A stretch of 64,000 nt of DNA, from the NCBI RefSeq assembly GCF_016653115.1, contig NZ_NHRX01000063.1:31049-95048 (forward strand). The letters are read 5' to 3'. How positions within the stretch are numbered: the first letter of the stretch is position 1; each line of letters begins with the position of its first letter. Source of the stretch: Rhodocyclus purpureus (GTDB taxonomy: Bacteria; Pseudomonadota; Gammaproteobacteria; Burkholderiales; Rhodocyclaceae). The position numbers were made by a program, and so were the translations under genes. The notes beneath the pieces were generated by a model, which was not told where the DNA came from, ran no database searches, and worked only from the letters and a program-made list of their open reading frames with translations. Positions 1 to 10,541 of this stretch are shown piece after piece.

Positions 1-1015
1 GCCGATGGCGGGCGTCACCGACCGCCCGTTCCGCCAGCTGTGCAAGCGCATGGGCGCCGGCCTCGCGGTTTCGGAGATGGTGACCTCCAACTCGCTGCTC
101 TACGGCAGCGCCAAGACGCAACGGCGCGCCAACCACGAGGGCGAAGTGGCGCCGATCGCGGTGCAGATCGCCGGCTCCGACCCGCGCATGATGAGTGAGG
201 CGGCCCGCCACAACGTCGAGCGCGGCGCGCAGATCATCGACATCAACATGGGCTGCCCGGCGAAGAAGATCTGCAACGTGATGGCCGGTTCGGCGCTCTT
301 GAAGGACGAAGTGCTGGTCGGCCGCATCCTCGAAGCGGTGGTCGAGGGCGCACTGGGGACGCCGGTGACGCTGAAGATCCGCACCGGCTGGGACAAGGGC
401 AGTCGCAACGCGCTGAACATCCTGCGCATCGCCGAGGAGAGCGGCATCCAGGCGCTCGCCGTGCACGGCCGCACGCGCGCCTGCGGCTATACCGGCCACG
501 CCGAATACGAGACCATCGCCGCGGTCAAGGCGGCAGCCAGGATCCCGGTCGTCGCCAACGGCGACATCACCTCGCCCGAGAAGGCGCGCCATGTGCTCGA
601 CGTCACCGGCGCCGACGCGCTGATGATCGGCCGTGCCGCGCAGGGCCGGCCGTGGCTGTTCCGCGAGATCGAGCATTACCTTTCCACCGGCGAGAAACTG
701 CCGCCGCCACGCGTCGCCGAAATCCACGAGATCCTGCTGGGCCACCTGGAGGACCTCTATTCCTTCTACGGGGTGGACACCGGCGTGCGCGTCGCCAGGA
801 AGCACATCTCCTGGTACACCAAGGGCCTCTCCGGCTCGGCGGCGTTCCGCCACGCGATGAACCAGCTGCCGACGGTCGAACTGCAGCGCCGCGCCGTCGA
901 CGATTTCTTCCGCCTGCTCGGCGCACAGGGCGAGCACTTGCACTACAACGAAGATGCACCGGCCGACGCCGGACAGCACAGCGACGAAACGGCCTGGGGA
1001 GGGCTGGCAGCATGA
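1..1015 (+). CDS. dusB: tRNA-dihydrouridine synthase B (5' end outside window)
   Basis: FMN-dependent enzyme reducing uridines in the tRNA D-loop. The reading frame is open to the window edge and the first codons read P-M-A-G-V-T-D-R-P-F-R, which in the family is preceded by about 15 residues (usually ending LAPMAGVTD), so the internal ATG at 5 is not the true start and the gene is cut by the window. The catalytic Cys lies in INMGCPAKK, and the FMN/phosphate-binding segments HGRTR and VVANGDI followed by DALMIGRAAQGRPW are present. The stop overlaps the fis start (ATGA at 1012-1015), so the two are translationally coupled, the classical dusB-fis arrangement. Confidence 0.95.
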   Translation, partial: PMAGVTDRPFRQLCKRMGAGLAVSEMVTSNSLLYGSAKTQRRANHEGEVAPIAVQIAGSDPRMMSEAARHNVERGAQIIDINMGCPAKKICNVMAGSALLKDEVLVGRILEAVVEGALGTPVTLKIRTGWDKGSRNALNILRIAEESGIQALAVHGRTRACGYTGHAEYETIAAVKAAARIPVVANGDITSPEKARHVLDVTGADALMIGRAAQGRPWLFREIEHYLSTGEKLPPPRVAEIHEILLGHLEDLYSFYGVDTGVRVARKHISWYTKGLSGSAAFRHAMNQLPTVELQRRAVDDFFRLLGAQGEHLHYNEDAPADAGQHSDETAWGGLAA

Positions 1016-1248
1016 GTACTCAGGACATTTCGGCTTGCGTCAGCAGCGCGCTGGAAACCTACTTCGTCGACCTCGACGGCGAGAAACCGGCCGGCATCTA
1101 CGACATGGTGCTGAAGAGCGTCGAACGCCCGATGCTCGAGATCGTCATGCGCCAGGCCGCAGGTAACCAGACGCTCGCCGCCGAGATGCTCGGCATCAAC
1201 CGCAACACCCTGCGCAAGAAGCTCGTCGACTACCGCCTGCTCGGCTGA
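1012..1248 (+). CDS. fis: Fis-family nucleoid-associated DNA-binding protein
   Basis: 78-residue Fis-type protein, shorter at the N-terminus than the 98-residue enterobacterial Fis, as is usual in betaproteobacteria. The C-terminal helix-turn-helix is clear ([16 protein letters not shown]), preceded by the dimerisation helices ([20 protein letters not shown]). It starts inside the dusB stop codon. Fis bends DNA and adjusts transcription of growth-related genes. About 90 bp separate it from purH, so read-through into purine synthesis is possible. Confidence 0.93.
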   Translation: MSTQDISACVSSALETYFVDLDGEKPAGIYDMVLKSVERPMLEIVMRQAAGNQTLAAEMLGINRNTLRKKLVDYRLLG

Positions 1249-1339
1249 ACCGCACCGTTCCGAGCGCCCACAGGCAGCGCCTGCCGGTGCTCCCGGAACT
1301 CACCCCTCACCCTTCCCGCTCATCACTTCCCAGGCCAAC

Positions 1340-2905
1340 ATGAAAATCCGTCAAGCCCTGATCAGCCTTTCCGACAAACGCGGCGCCCTCGACTTCGCGA
1401 TCGGCCTCGCCGCGAAAGGCGTCACCCTCCTGTCCACCGGCGGCACCGCCAAGCTCCTGCGCGACGCCGGACTGGCCGTCACCGAGATCGGCGACTACAC
1501 CGGTTTCCCGGAAATGCTCGACGGTCGCGTCAAGACCCTGCACCCGAAGGTGCACGGCGGCATCCTCGCGCGTCGCGACCTGCCCGAGCACCTGGCGACG
1601 ATCGCCGCGCACGGCATCCCGCAGATCGACCTCGTCTGCGTGAACCTCTATCCCTTCCGTGAAACCGTCGCCAAGCACGGCGTCACCCTCGACGAAGCGA
1701 TCGAGAACATCGACATCGGCGGCCCGGCGATGGTGCGCTCGGCGGCGAAGAACCACGCCGGCGTCGCCGTCGTCACCGACCCCGCCGACTACGACGCGCT
1801 GCTCGCCGAAATGGCCGCCAACGACGGCGCGCTGTCGGCGACGACCCGCTTCAACCTGGCCAAGAAGGCGTTCACGCACACCGCCCGCTACGACAGCGCG
1901 ATCGCCAACTGGCTGACCTCGCTCGACGAGGAGAACAAGCCGCAGACCTTCCCGAACGCGCTGCAGTTCGCCTTCGACCGCGTCGAGACGCTGCGCTACG
2001 GCGAGAACCCGCACCAGCAGGCCGCCTTCTACCGCGACACGGCGCCGGTCGCCGGCGGCATCGCCAGCTACGTGCAGCTGCAGGGCAAGGAACTGTCGTA
2101 CAACAACATCGCCGACGCCGACGCTGCCTGGGAGTGCGTGAAGACCTTCACCGCGCCGGCCTGCGTCATCGTCAAGCACGCCAACCCCTGCGGCGTCGCC
2201 ATCGACGTCAAGCTGCTCGCCGCCTACGAGAAGGCGTTCCGCACCGACTCGACCTCGGCCTTCGGCGGCATCATCGCCTTCAACGGCACCGTCGACGCCG
2301 ACGTCATCGCTGCGATGAGCGAGCGCAAGCACTTCGTCGAAGTGATCATCGCCCCGGCCTTCACCGAAGCTGCCAAGGAACTGCTGGTCGCCAAGCAGAA
2401 CCTGCGCGTCCTCGAAGTCCCGCTCGAACGCGCGCTGCAGGCCTTCGAACTGAAGCGCGTCGGCGGCGGCCTGCTGGTGCAGACGCCGGACGCGTTCAAC
2501 GTGCAGGCCTCCGACCTGCGCGTGGTGACGAAGAAGGCGCCGACCCCGGCACAGGTCGAGGACCTGCTCTTCGCGTATCGCGTCGCCAAGTTCGTCAAGT
2601 CGAACGCGATCGTCTTCTGCGGCGACGGAATGACCCTCGGCGTCGGTGCCGGCCAGATGAGCCGCGTTGATTCGACCAAGATCGCCAGCATCAAGGCGCA
2701 GCACGCCGGTCTCGAACTGAAGGGATCGGTGGTCGCTTCCGACGCCTTCTTCCCCTTCCGTGACGGCGTCGACGTCCTCGCCGAAGCCGGCGCAGCTGCG
2801 GTGATCCAGCCCGGCGGCTCGGTGCGCGACGAGGAAGTGATCGCCGCCGCCGATGAACACGGCCTGGCGATGGTGTTCACCGGCGCCCGCCACTTCCGCC
2901 ACTGA
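1340..2905 (+). CDS. purH: Bifunctional AICAR formyltransferase/IMP cyclohydrolase PurH
   Basis: Catalyses the last two steps of de novo purine synthesis (AICAR to FAICAR to IMP). It has 521 residues, close to the family norm of about 525. The N-terminal MGS-like cyclohydrolase domain is seen in the first 140 residues ([28 protein letters not shown]) and the formyltransferase domain follows, with RYGENPHQ, the KHANPCGVA motif carrying the catalytic His, and the C-terminal [10 protein letters not shown] and IQPGGSVRD segments. In related genomes purH is commonly followed directly by purD; here two foreign-looking genes lie in between. Confidence 0.97.
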   Translation: MKIRQALISLSDKRGALDFAIGLAAKGVTLLSTGGTAKLLRDAGLAVTEIGDYTGFPEMLDGRVKTLHPKVHGGILARRDLPEHLATIAAHGIPQIDLVCVNLYPFRETVAKHGVTLDEAIENIDIGGPAMVRSAAKNHAGVAVVTDPADYDALLAEMAANDGALSATTRFNLAKKAFTHTARYDSAIANWLTSLDEENKPQTFPNALQFAFDRVETLRYGENPHQQAAFYRDTAPVAGGIASYVQLQGKELSYNNIADADAAWECVKTFTAPACVIVKHANPCGVAIDVKLLAAYEKAFRTDSTSAFGGIIAFNGTVDADVIAAMSERKHFVEVIIAPAFTEAAKELLVAKQNLRVLEVPLERALQAFELKRVGGGLLVQTPDAFNVQASDLRVVTKKAPTPAQVEDLLFAYRVAKFVKSNAIVFCGDGMTLGVGAGQMSRVDSTKIASIKAQHAGLELKGSVVASDAFFPFRDGVDVLAEAGAAAVIQPGGSVRDEEVIAAADEHGLAMVFTGARHFRH

Positions 2906-2941
2906 TCGACTGGTTTTTCACCGCCGACGATGGGATTCGCA

Positions 2942-4108
2942 ATGATTCATGACCTGACCATCAGGAATTTTCGCTTATTCGACGAGCTCAGTATAAATGG
3001 GCTCGGTCGCGTCAATCTCATCGTCGGCAAAAACAACAGCGGAAAGAGCGCCGTTCTCGAAGCCTTGACAATCTACGCCAGTCAAGGTGATCCAGCCACA
3101 CTCTATTCGATTTTGGGAAGCCACGACGAGAACCTGCGATTTGACAACCCGCTTTCCGAATCCGGTGTCGAGGCGATTGACTCTTCGTTTCGCCACCTAT
3201 TCCCCAACCGACGCTTTCCAGAGGAAGACGGCAAGGAAATATATATCGGAGACTCCAGCAGAGGGTCTTACGTTCAGCTCGAACATAGATTGTTTTTCGA
3301 GGTATTCGAGGAATTCCAAGACGAATCGGGCAGCACGCTTCGTCGCCGTAAGCGTGTGCCTTTAGAAAAAAGCAGTCCTGACCTTTTTTCTCAGGACACG
3401 ACACCCGAACAAGCGCTTTTCTTATCGACCAAGAACCGTTCATTCTGGCTCGACTTGGCTGACACACCACTTAGCAGACGTAGATACCTGACTCATGGTG
3501 CAGACGCACGCTCAATTCCCCACGTTTACGTCCCTACCGACTTCATCACGGCGGAACGCTTGGCATCGATGTGGGATAGCGTTGCTCTCACGGAGGCCGA
3601 GGAGTACTCGCTCAAGGCGCTCAAGATTATTGACGAATCGGTTTCTGGCCTTGCCTTCGTGCAAAAAAAAGAGGGAAGCTTTACCAAGGAGGGCGCGCGC
3701 GTAGCGATCGTCAAGATCAGTGGCCAGTCCGTTCCAATTCCCTTAGCCAGCATGGGCGACGGGATGACAAGGCTTTTGCAGTTGGTACTTGCTCTCTTCT
3801 CGGCCAAGGGCGGCCTGCTTCTGCTCGACGAATTCGAGAATGGCTTGCACTTTTCCGTACAGAAACAGATTTGGGACATGGTGTTTCATCTGGCGAAGGA
3901 ACTCGATGTTCAAGTTTTCTGCACGACACACAGCAGGGATTGTGTGGAAGCATTCAGTCAATCCGCCCAAGAGGATACAGCCACCAAAGGTGTCCTTTTC
4001 CGCCTTGGGCGCAGTGTCGCCCCGAAAGACGCTAATCGCATCTTCGCTACCGTTTTCGACGAGAATCGTCTGAGCCGCATGACGGAAGCCGACATCGAGG
4101 TGCGCTGA
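2942..4108 (+). CDS. ABC-type AAA ATPase (AAA_15/OLD-like), probable defence protein
   Basis: 388 residues if started at ATG 2942, which has GGGA at good spacing; an in-frame ATG at 2930 is the alternative. Seen: Walker A GKNNSGKS (residues 29-36) after the typical IRNFRLFDEL opening strand, a signature-like MGDGMTR (about 270), Walker B LLLLDEFENGLH (about 291) and an H-loop TTHSRD (about 327). This layout is that of SMC/RecF-like ATPases of the AAA_15/AAA_21 type found in OLD and PARIS-like systems. It ends in an ATGA-type overlap region with the Toprim-like gene downstream. GC is visibly lower than purH and purD and codon use differs, suggesting transfer. The defence role is inference from architecture. 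Confidence 0.85.
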   Translation: MIHDLTIRNFRLFDELSINGLGRVNLIVGKNNSGKSAVLEALTIYASQGDPATLYSILGSHDENLRFDNPLSESGVEAIDSSFRHLFPNRRFPEEDGKEIYIGDSSRGSYVQLEHRLFFEVFEEFQDESGSTLRRRKRVPLEKSSPDLFSQDTTPEQALFLSTKNRSFWLDLADTPLSRRRYLTHGADARSIPHVYVPTDFITAERLASMWDSVALTEAEEYSLKALKIIDESVSGLAFVQKKEGSFTKEGARVAIVKISGQSVPIPLASMGDGMTRLLQLVLALFSAKGGLLLLDEFENGLHFSVQKQIWDMVFHLAKELDVQVFCTTHSRDCVEAFSQSAQEDTATKGVLFRLGRSVAPKDANRIFATVFDENRLSRMTEADIEVR

Positions 4109-4779
4109 TGAGTGCGAATCCCTCATCAAAAAAGTTGATCGTCGAAGGCGACATCGACGGATCGTTCTTCGAGGCCTTTTGTTACAGCATCGGCTACCGA
4201 AAGAAAGAGATCTGGGTTGGTCCACCGGCCGATTACGCCGCTGGCAAAGGACGCGGCAAAGGCAACGCCATCGACTTGTTCGTCGATCTGGTCGGAGAAC
4301 TCAGAGACGGACGCGTCAGCCGACTGGGGCTGATCGTCGACGCCGATTACGCATCGAAAGGAGGTTTGGGCTATTCCGGAACACTCGAACACATTTCCGG
4401 AAAGCTCGGACCGCTTGACTACGCGCCGATCAGTGACGGCGAGGAAGGCATTGTTTTCGCGCACGCCGGAGGGCTTCCGGACATCGGCGTCTGGATCATG
4501 CCGAACAACAGGAACGAAGGCTACCTCGAGGATTTCTGTATCGGCATCGCCGCCAGATCCGAGGCAACCCTGCTGCGCCGCGCAAGGACTGCGGTCACGG
4601 ACATTGACACCCCGAAATTCCCGGCGCACTTCAAGACCAAGGCCGAAATGGCGACCTGGCTCGCCTGGCAGGAAGTGCCCGGCCAGAAACTGGCAGCGCT
4701 GATCGGCAACAACCTGATCGACACCACAAGCCCTAAATTCCTCGCACTAAAAAAGTGGCTCAAACGAACTTTTGACTAA
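4108..4779 (+). CDS. Toprim-like protein, DUF3226 type, partner of the upstream ATPase
   Basis: 223 residues, starting at the last base of the ATPase stop (TGATG), so the two are coupled. The first strand reads KKLIVEGDIDG with Glu13, and a second acidic motif IVDADY (around residues 76-81) matches the E...DxD metal site of Toprim folds. The later VWIMPNN...GYLEDF segment is what I know from DUF3226 proteins. Such proteins pair with AAA_15 ATPases in split OLD-like systems; in PARIS the Toprim effector is DUF4435 instead. A nuclease effector held by the ATPase is therefore plausible but inferred. It is followed after 13 bp by purD, so the cassette sits inside a purine operon. Confidence 0.75.
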   Translation: MSANPSSKKLIVEGDIDGSFFEAFCYSIGYRKKEIWVGPPADYAAGKGRGKGNAIDLFVDLVGELRDGRVSRLGLIVDADYASKGGLGYSGTLEHISGKLGPLDYAPISDGEEGIVFAHAGGLPDIGVWIMPNNRNEGYLEDFCIGIAARSEATLLRRARTAVTDIDTPKFPAHFKTKAEMATWLAWQEVPGQKLAALIGNNLIDTTSPKFLALKKWLKRTFD

Positions 4780-4792
4780 GGAAAAGACCCTA

Positions 4793-6060
<1,268 letters not shown>

Positions 6061-6064
<4 letters not shown>

Positions 6065-7008
6065 GCGACACCGCCCCGCGGCCGGCAGCGGCGCAGGGCG
6101 GCAGCGCCGCCGAGGCCTGGTTCCGCGAGCTGCAGCAGCGCCTGGTCGCCGCCTGCGAGGAACTCGAAGGCGCAGAAGGCGGCCGTTTCCTGCGCGACGC
6201 CTGGGAAAAGCCGAGCGAGGCCGCACTTGCCGGCGAGGGCCTCACCTGCGTCATCGAAGGCGGCCGCGTCTTCGAGCGCGGCGGCGTCGCCTTCTCGAAG
6301 GTGCGCGGCGCGGCGCTGCCGGCGTCGGCCACCGCCGCCCGGCCGCAGCTCGCCGGCGCGCCCTTCACGGCGATGGGCGTCTCGCTGGTCCTGCACCCGG
6401 AAAACCCGTACTGCCCGACCGCGCACCTCAACGTGCGCGCGCTCGCCGTGACACCGGCCGATGGCGAGCCGCTGTGGTGGTTCGGCGGCGGCTGCGACCT
6501 GACGCCCTACTACCCGTTCGAGGAAGACATCCGCCACTTTCACGGCACGCTGAAGCAGGCGCTCGCGCCCTTCGGCGCCGAGGTCTATCCGGACATGAAG
6601 AAGGCCTGCGACGCGTACTTCCACCTGCCGCACCGCAACGAGCCGCGCGGCGTCGGCGGCGTCTTCTTCGATGACCTCGACACCGGCGGCTTCGAGCGCT
6701 GCTTCGCGCTCACGCGCGCCGTCGGCGACGCCTTCGCCGACGCCTACCTGCCGCTGGTCGCGCGCCGCCAGGACACGCCCTTCGGCGAGCGCGAACGCGA
6801 CTTCCAGGCCTACCGCCGCGGCCGCTACGTCGAATTCAACCTGATCTGGGACCGCGGCACCCTGTTCGGCCTGCACGGCGACGGTCGCACCGAATCGATC
6901 CTGATGTCGATGCCGCCGCTGGTGCGCTGGAAATACGACTGGCAGCCCGAACCGGGAAGCCCCGAGGCGAGGATCTACGCACTGCTGCCGCCGCGCGACT
7001 GGGCCTAG
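6061..7008 (+). CDS. hemF: Oxygen-dependent coproporphyrinogen III oxidase
   Basis: Decarboxylates coproporphyrinogen III to protoporphyrinogen IX with O2. 315 residues, slightly longer than E. coli HemF (299). Diagnostic stretches are visible: [65 protein letters not shown] and the C-terminal [12 protein letters not shown]. It overlaps the purD stop by four bases, so it is co-transcribed with purine genes. No T-rich terminator follows; a short hairpin repeat lies just downstream at 7021-7050. Confidence 0.96.
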
Positions 7009-7020
7009 GCAGAGTCTGGC

Positions 7021-7050
7021 AGGTCGGGTTAGCGCAGCGTAAGCCGACCT
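7021..7050. repeat. Short palindromic repeat, copy 1 (GTTAGCGCAGCGTAA core)
   Basis: AGGTCGG and CCGACCT flank a core GTTAGCGCAGCGTAAG, giving a compact hairpin between hemF and the convergent 7049 gene. A related hairpin in inverse orientation lies at 62756-62781. It lacks a T tract, so it is a REP-like element or a weak bidirectional terminator. Confidence 0.6.
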
Positions 7051-7861
7051 ACGAAGCTGAAGGCCCGGCGAACCAGGGCAGCAGTGCCTGCGCGGCGCTG
7101 ATGCGGTCGCGCATGGCGACCGAGGGATCGTTCATCACCGCGAGCAGGAAAGCCTTCGGGTCGTCATGATGGCCGGCGACGTCCGGGCCGGAGCTTCCGC
7201 GACCTTGATCACGGCTTGACTGGCGGCTCAGCTCGCCGCCCTCTGGCACGCGCTCCTGCGCCACCGGCTGCGCGGGCTGCAACAGCGCAGTCACCCGCAG
7301 CCAGTCGGCGCGGTCGATGCTCTTGAGCCCGGCGAGCATCTCGGCCTGCCGCTGCATGTTCGGCGCCAGCGGCAGTCCGGGCTCGTCGACGAAGGCGCTG
7401 CCCATCGCCGGGTCGATGAAGGCCGACCACTTGCCGCTCTCCTCATCGGCGGCAGGAACCAGATGCAGCGCGCAGGGCTCCGCGGCCACCGGAGCGAAGG
7501 CCAGATGCGCAGCGGGCAGGTCGGCGAGGTAGCGGCGGCGCAGCGACTCGGCGAAGGCGGCGAGTTCGCCGGCCGGCAGCGCTTCGGCAAACGACAGCCA
7601 GAGGCGAAAGCCACCACACGCCACCACCGAGAGCGCCGGCAGCGGCAGCTCGAGCTCGCTGCACAGCGCGTGCAGGAGCTTGCTCACCGAGACCCAGTCG
7701 TCGGCACGCCTGAAATCGACGAGCATGACCCGCGCGCGGCCGTCGGCGTCGACCAGATCGACGGCCGCGGGAAGTGCGTTCCCAGCGCCGGCCGCCTGGG
7801 ATGGCAACCCGGGCCCGGGCAGGAAGTAAAGCCGCTGCAGTTCGGCGAGCAGTCGCTGCAT
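7049..7861 (-). CDS. Hypothetical protein downstream of hemD
   Basis: About 270 residues; either ATG at 7861 or GTG at 7873 may start it, the latter 6 bp past the hemD stop. I do not recognise a family. The first 190 residues look globular (VDLVDADGRARVMLVDFRRADDW, CGGFRLWLSFAEALP), a Ser/Gly/Glu-rich linker follows (around 225-245), and a C-terminal helix ends in the MRDRISAAQALLPWF segment, which resembles small-terminase or phage-like HTH tails only superficially. No signal peptide or membrane segment is evident. In many betaproteobacteria hemX and hemY follow hemD; this gene occupies that slot but is not HemX-like. It is probably co-transcribed with hemCD. Confidence 0.6.
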   Translation of the reverse strand: MQRLLAELQRLYFLPGPGLPSQAAGAGNALPAAVDLVDADGRARVMLVDFRRADDWVSVSKLLHALCSELELPLPALSVVACGGFRLWLSFAEALPAGELAAFAESLRRRYLADLPAAHLAFAPVAAEPCALHLVPAADEESGKWSAFIDPAMGSAFVDEPGLPLAPNMQRQAEMLAGLKSIDRADWLRVTALLQPAQPVAQERVPEGGELSRQSSRDQGRGSSGPDVAGHHDDPKAFLLAVMNDPSVAMRDRISAAQALLPWFAGPSAS

Positions 7862-7879
7862 GCTTTCAGCCACGGTGGC

Positions 7880-8653
7880 TCAGCGCCACGGGTGCGCGCA
7901 CAGCCCGGCGATGATGCCGGCGTCGGCGGGATCGGTGAGGATGGTGTTCGTCAGCCCGAGCGCGTGCGCGGCCTCGGCGATGCGCGCGTGCGGGACGAAC
8001 AGCGGCGTCTCGGCGAGGCGCTCGCGGTCCTCGGCGTCGAGCATCTCCCACAAGTTGCGCAGGCCTTCGCTCGACGACAGCGCGACCGCGTCGAAGCAGC
8101 CGCTGTCCCACAGGTCCTTCAAAGAGGCCGAGCCGCCGGCGGGGGTCGTGCGCTGGTAACAGGCGATGAAATCGACGCGGGCACCGCGTTCGCGCAGGGT
8201 GTCGGCGAGCAGCTCGCGACCGCCGTTGCCGCGGAAGACGGCGACGCGCTTGCTGGCAACCGCTGCCGCCTGCAACTCGGGGAGTTCGAGCAGCGCCTCC
8301 GAGTCGAAGCGCAGGCTAGGCGCGATGGTCGGGCCGATCCCGTGTTGCGCGAGCGCAGCGACGGTAGCGCCGCCGACCGCCACCGGACGCAAGCCCGCGG
8401 GCCAGGCGCGTCGTGCGAGGATCTCCGGCACGCTGTAGGCGACCGCGTTCGGGCTGACGAAGACGGCGAATGCGTAGTCGTCGAGCGCGTCGATCGCCGC
8501 GGCGAGCGGCGCCGGGTCTTCGGCCGGACCGATCTCGAGCACCGGGAAGACGACGGCTTCGCCGCCGGCCGCCTCGATCATTGCCGCGAGACCGGCCGCC
8601 TGCGCCAGCGGCCGGGTGACGACGACGGTGACACCCTGCAGCGGCTGGCTCAT
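7880..8653 (-). CDS. hemD: Uroporphyrinogen-III synthase
   Basis: Cyclises hydroxymethylbilane to uroporphyrinogen III. The chosen start gives about 257 residues beginning MSQPLQGVTVVVTRP, the usual HemD opening. A TGATG-coupled alternative start at 8716, right on the hemC stop, would add 21 residues of atypical sequence. Family-like segments: VVFPVLEIGPAED, FVSPNAVAYSV, VAVFRGNGGRELLADTL, FDAVALSSSEGLRNL. HemD is poorly conserved, so the call also rests on the hemC neighbour. Confidence 0.92.
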   Translation of the reverse strand: MSQPLQGVTVVVTRPLAQAAGLAAMIEAAGGEAVVFPVLEIGPAEDPAPLAAAIDALDDYAFAVFVSPNAVAYSVPEILARRAWPAGLRPVAVGGATVAALAQHGIGPTIAPSLRFDSEALLELPELQAAAVASKRVAVFRGNGGRELLADTLRERGARVDFIACYQRTTPAGGSASLKDLWDSGCFDAVALSSSEGLRNLWEMLDAEDRERLAETPLFVPHARIAEAAHALGLTNTILTDPADAGIIAGLCAHPWR

Positions 8654-8715
8654 CGGCTTTTTCTCGGCAATCGGTTCTGAAGAGGTGGCATCAACGGCGA
8701 AATACCAGCGCGACA

Positions 8716-9669
8716 TCAGCCGGCCTGGTGCGTCGCCAGCTGCGCGAGGATGTCGTCGGCGCCCTGCGCACGCAGCTGGGCGGCGAGTTGCAGGCCGAGG
8801 GCCTCGTCGTCGGCGGGCGCGCCGCGCACTTCGGCGCTGACCATCTGCTGGCCATCCGGGGTGGCGACGAAGCCGCGCAGCCACAGTTCACCATTCTCGA
8901 TGATCGCGTAGCCGCCGAGCGGCACCTGGCAGCTGCCGCCGAGCGCACGCGACAGCGCACGTTCGGCACGCACGCAGTGCGCCGTTTCCGGGTCGTTCAG
9001 CGCGGCGACGATCGCGGTCGCGTCGGGACGGTCGGCGCGCGTCTCGATGCCGAGCGCGCCCTGCCCCGGCGCCGGCAGCGACTGCTCGGGGGTCAGCGTC
9101 GAGCGGATGCGCTCCTTGAGGCCTAGGCGGATCAGGCCGGCCGCGGCAAGGATGATCGCGTCGTACTCGCCGGCGTCGAGCTTCCTCAGGCGCGTGCCGA
9201 GGTTGCCGCGCAGGCTCTTGATCACCAGTTGCGGGTAGCGCGAGCGCAGCACCGCCTCGCGGCGCAGGCTGGAGGTGCCGACGACGGCACCGGCCGGCAG
9301 CTCGTCGAGCGAAGCGTACTTGTTCGAGACGAAGGCGTCGAACGGCGTCTCGCGCTCGGAGATGGCCGAGAGGACGAAGCCTTCGGGCATCACCATCGGC
9401 ACGTCCTTCAGCGAATGCACGGCCAGGTCGGCGCGGCCTTCCTCCATCGCGACTTCGAGTTCCTTGATGAACAGCCCCTTGCCACCGATCGTTGCCAGCG
9501 GCTTGTCGAGGATCTGGTCGCCCTGCGTCGTCATGCCGAGGATATCGACCTGGCTCTGCGGATACAATGCGGCGAGACGTCCCTGCACATGGACGGCCTG
9601 CCACATGGCAAGCGGCGACTCACGGGAAGCGATGACGATGCGGGAGGGAGAGGAAGATGAGGAGTTCAA
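8716..9669 (-). CDS. hemC: Porphobilinogen deaminase (hydroxymethylbilane synthase)
   Basis: Polymerises four porphobilinogens into hydroxymethylbilane. Clear HemC sequence: [15 protein letters not shown] at the N-terminus, [30 protein letters not shown] and the dipyrromethane-cofactor Cys in [12 protein letters not shown]. No ATG lies just before the conserved start; TTG at 9669 is the most likely initiator, since the open frame upstream to 9744 is low-complexity and family-unlike. It is the first gene of the hemC-hemD unit and is divergent from the methyltransferase at 9817. Confidence 0.94.
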   Translation of the reverse strand: MNSSSSSPSRIVIASRESPLAMWQAVHVQGRLAALYPQSQVDILGMTTQGDQILDKPLATIGGKGLFIKELEVAMEEGRADLAVHSLKDVPMVMPEGFVLSAISERETPFDAFVSNKYASLDELPAGAVVGTSSLRREAVLRSRYPQLVIKSLRGNLGTRLRKLDAGEYDAIILAAAGLIRLGLKERIRSTLTPEQSLPAPGQGALGIETRADRPDATAIVAALNDPETAHCVRAERALSRALGGSCQVPLGGYAIIENGELWLRGFVATPDGQQMVSAEVRGAPADDEALGLQLAAQLRAQGADDILAQLATHQAG

Positions 9670-9816
9670 GGCGAATTCTCTGTAGGTTCGTCGACAATCG
9701 GGACGCTGCACCGGCCTCGCCGGGAGCACGCAGGAGGCACGCATGAAGCGCGGAATTCTATCACGGTCGTTGGCGGCGGCTGGCGAGCGGCAGCGCAGTC
9801 AAGCAGGGAGCGCAGG

Positions 9817-10461
9817 ATGAGCGCGGCGGAGCAGTTGGCGAAGCAGGAGAAGCCGGCGCACCAGCGCCCCGAACTTCCCGACTTCTGGGACAAGCGCTTC
9901 AGCGAGGGGGTGACGCCGTGGGAGGCCCACTGCGTGCCGCAGGCGCTGCGCGAATTCGCCGCCGCGCACGTGCAGCAGGCGACTGCCCGGCGCGTGCTCG
10001 TTCCCGGCTGCGGCAGCGCGCTCGAGGCGGCCTGGCTCGACCGCGCCGGCTGGGAGGTCACCGCGCTCGACTTCTCGGCGGCCGCCGTCGAGCGCGCGCG
10101 GCAGACGCTCGGCGAGGCCTTCGGCGGCCGGCTGCTCTGCGCCGACTTCTTCGACTTCGTTCCGGCAGCGCCCTTCTCGCTGATCGTCGAGCGCGCCTTC
10201 CTCTGCGCGCTGCCGCGCAAGCTGCGCGCCGGCTACGCGCGGCGGATGGCCGAACTGCTCGCCCCCGGATGCCTCCTCGCCGGTGTATTCTTCGTCGCCG
10301 AGCAGCTGAAGGGACCGCCTTTCGGCATCTCGCAGGAAGAACTGGACGCCCTGCTCGGCGACGCCTTCACCCTGCGCGACGATCGTCCGGTCCACGACTC
10401 GCCGCCGGTCTTCGCCGGCCGTGAACGCTTCCAGGTGTGGGAGAAGAAAGGCACACGATAG
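9817..10461 (+). CDS. SAM-dependent methyltransferase, TPMT-like family
   Basis: 214 residues, consistent with the thiopurine S-methyltransferase superfamily. Seen: FWDKRFSEGVTPWE near the N-terminus, typical of bacterial TPMT-like enzymes, the SAM-binding VLVPGCGSALEA (motif I), the acidic strand end VTALDFS, LLCADFFDF and the substrate-side IVERAFLCALP. The physiological substrate is unknown; bacterial relatives act on thiol, selenium or tellurium compounds. The gene is divergent from hemC across about 150 bp. Its stop codon lies inside a perfect palindrome. Confidence 0.85.
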   Translation: MSAAEQLAKQEKPAHQRPELPDFWDKRFSEGVTPWEAHCVPQALREFAAAHVQQATARRVLVPGCGSALEAAWLDRAGWEVTALDFSAAAVERARQTLGEAFGGRLLCADFFDFVPAAPFSLIVERAFLCALPRKLRAGYARRMAELLAPGCLLAGVFFVAEQLKGPPFGISQEELDALLGDAFTLRDDRPVHDSPPVFAGRERFQVWEKKGTR

Positions 10462-10491
10462 GGACACCATGATTCATGGTGTCCCTATCGT
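10455..10491. repeat. Perfect 18-bp inverted repeat overlapping the methyltransferase stop
   Basis: ACGATAGGGACACCATGA is followed by one T and its exact complement. The stop TAG (10459-10461) of the upstream gene is inside the left arm. It could act as a terminator-like hairpin without a T tract or be the remnant of a palindromic mobile end; GGGACAC-type palindromes are known at REP/transposase-associated repeats, which is only a suggestion here. Confidence 0.7.
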
Positions 10492-10541
10492 TCATGGCGA
10501 CGTCCGCCGCCCCATGCCATGAAACGCAGCCATCCGCTACC

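Noticed and set aside
1307..2902. 531-codon frame antisense to purH
   Set aside because: Open only because of GC-rich codons; the sense gene is a complete PurH. Similar shadows oppose argH, groEL, actP and the hybrid kinase.
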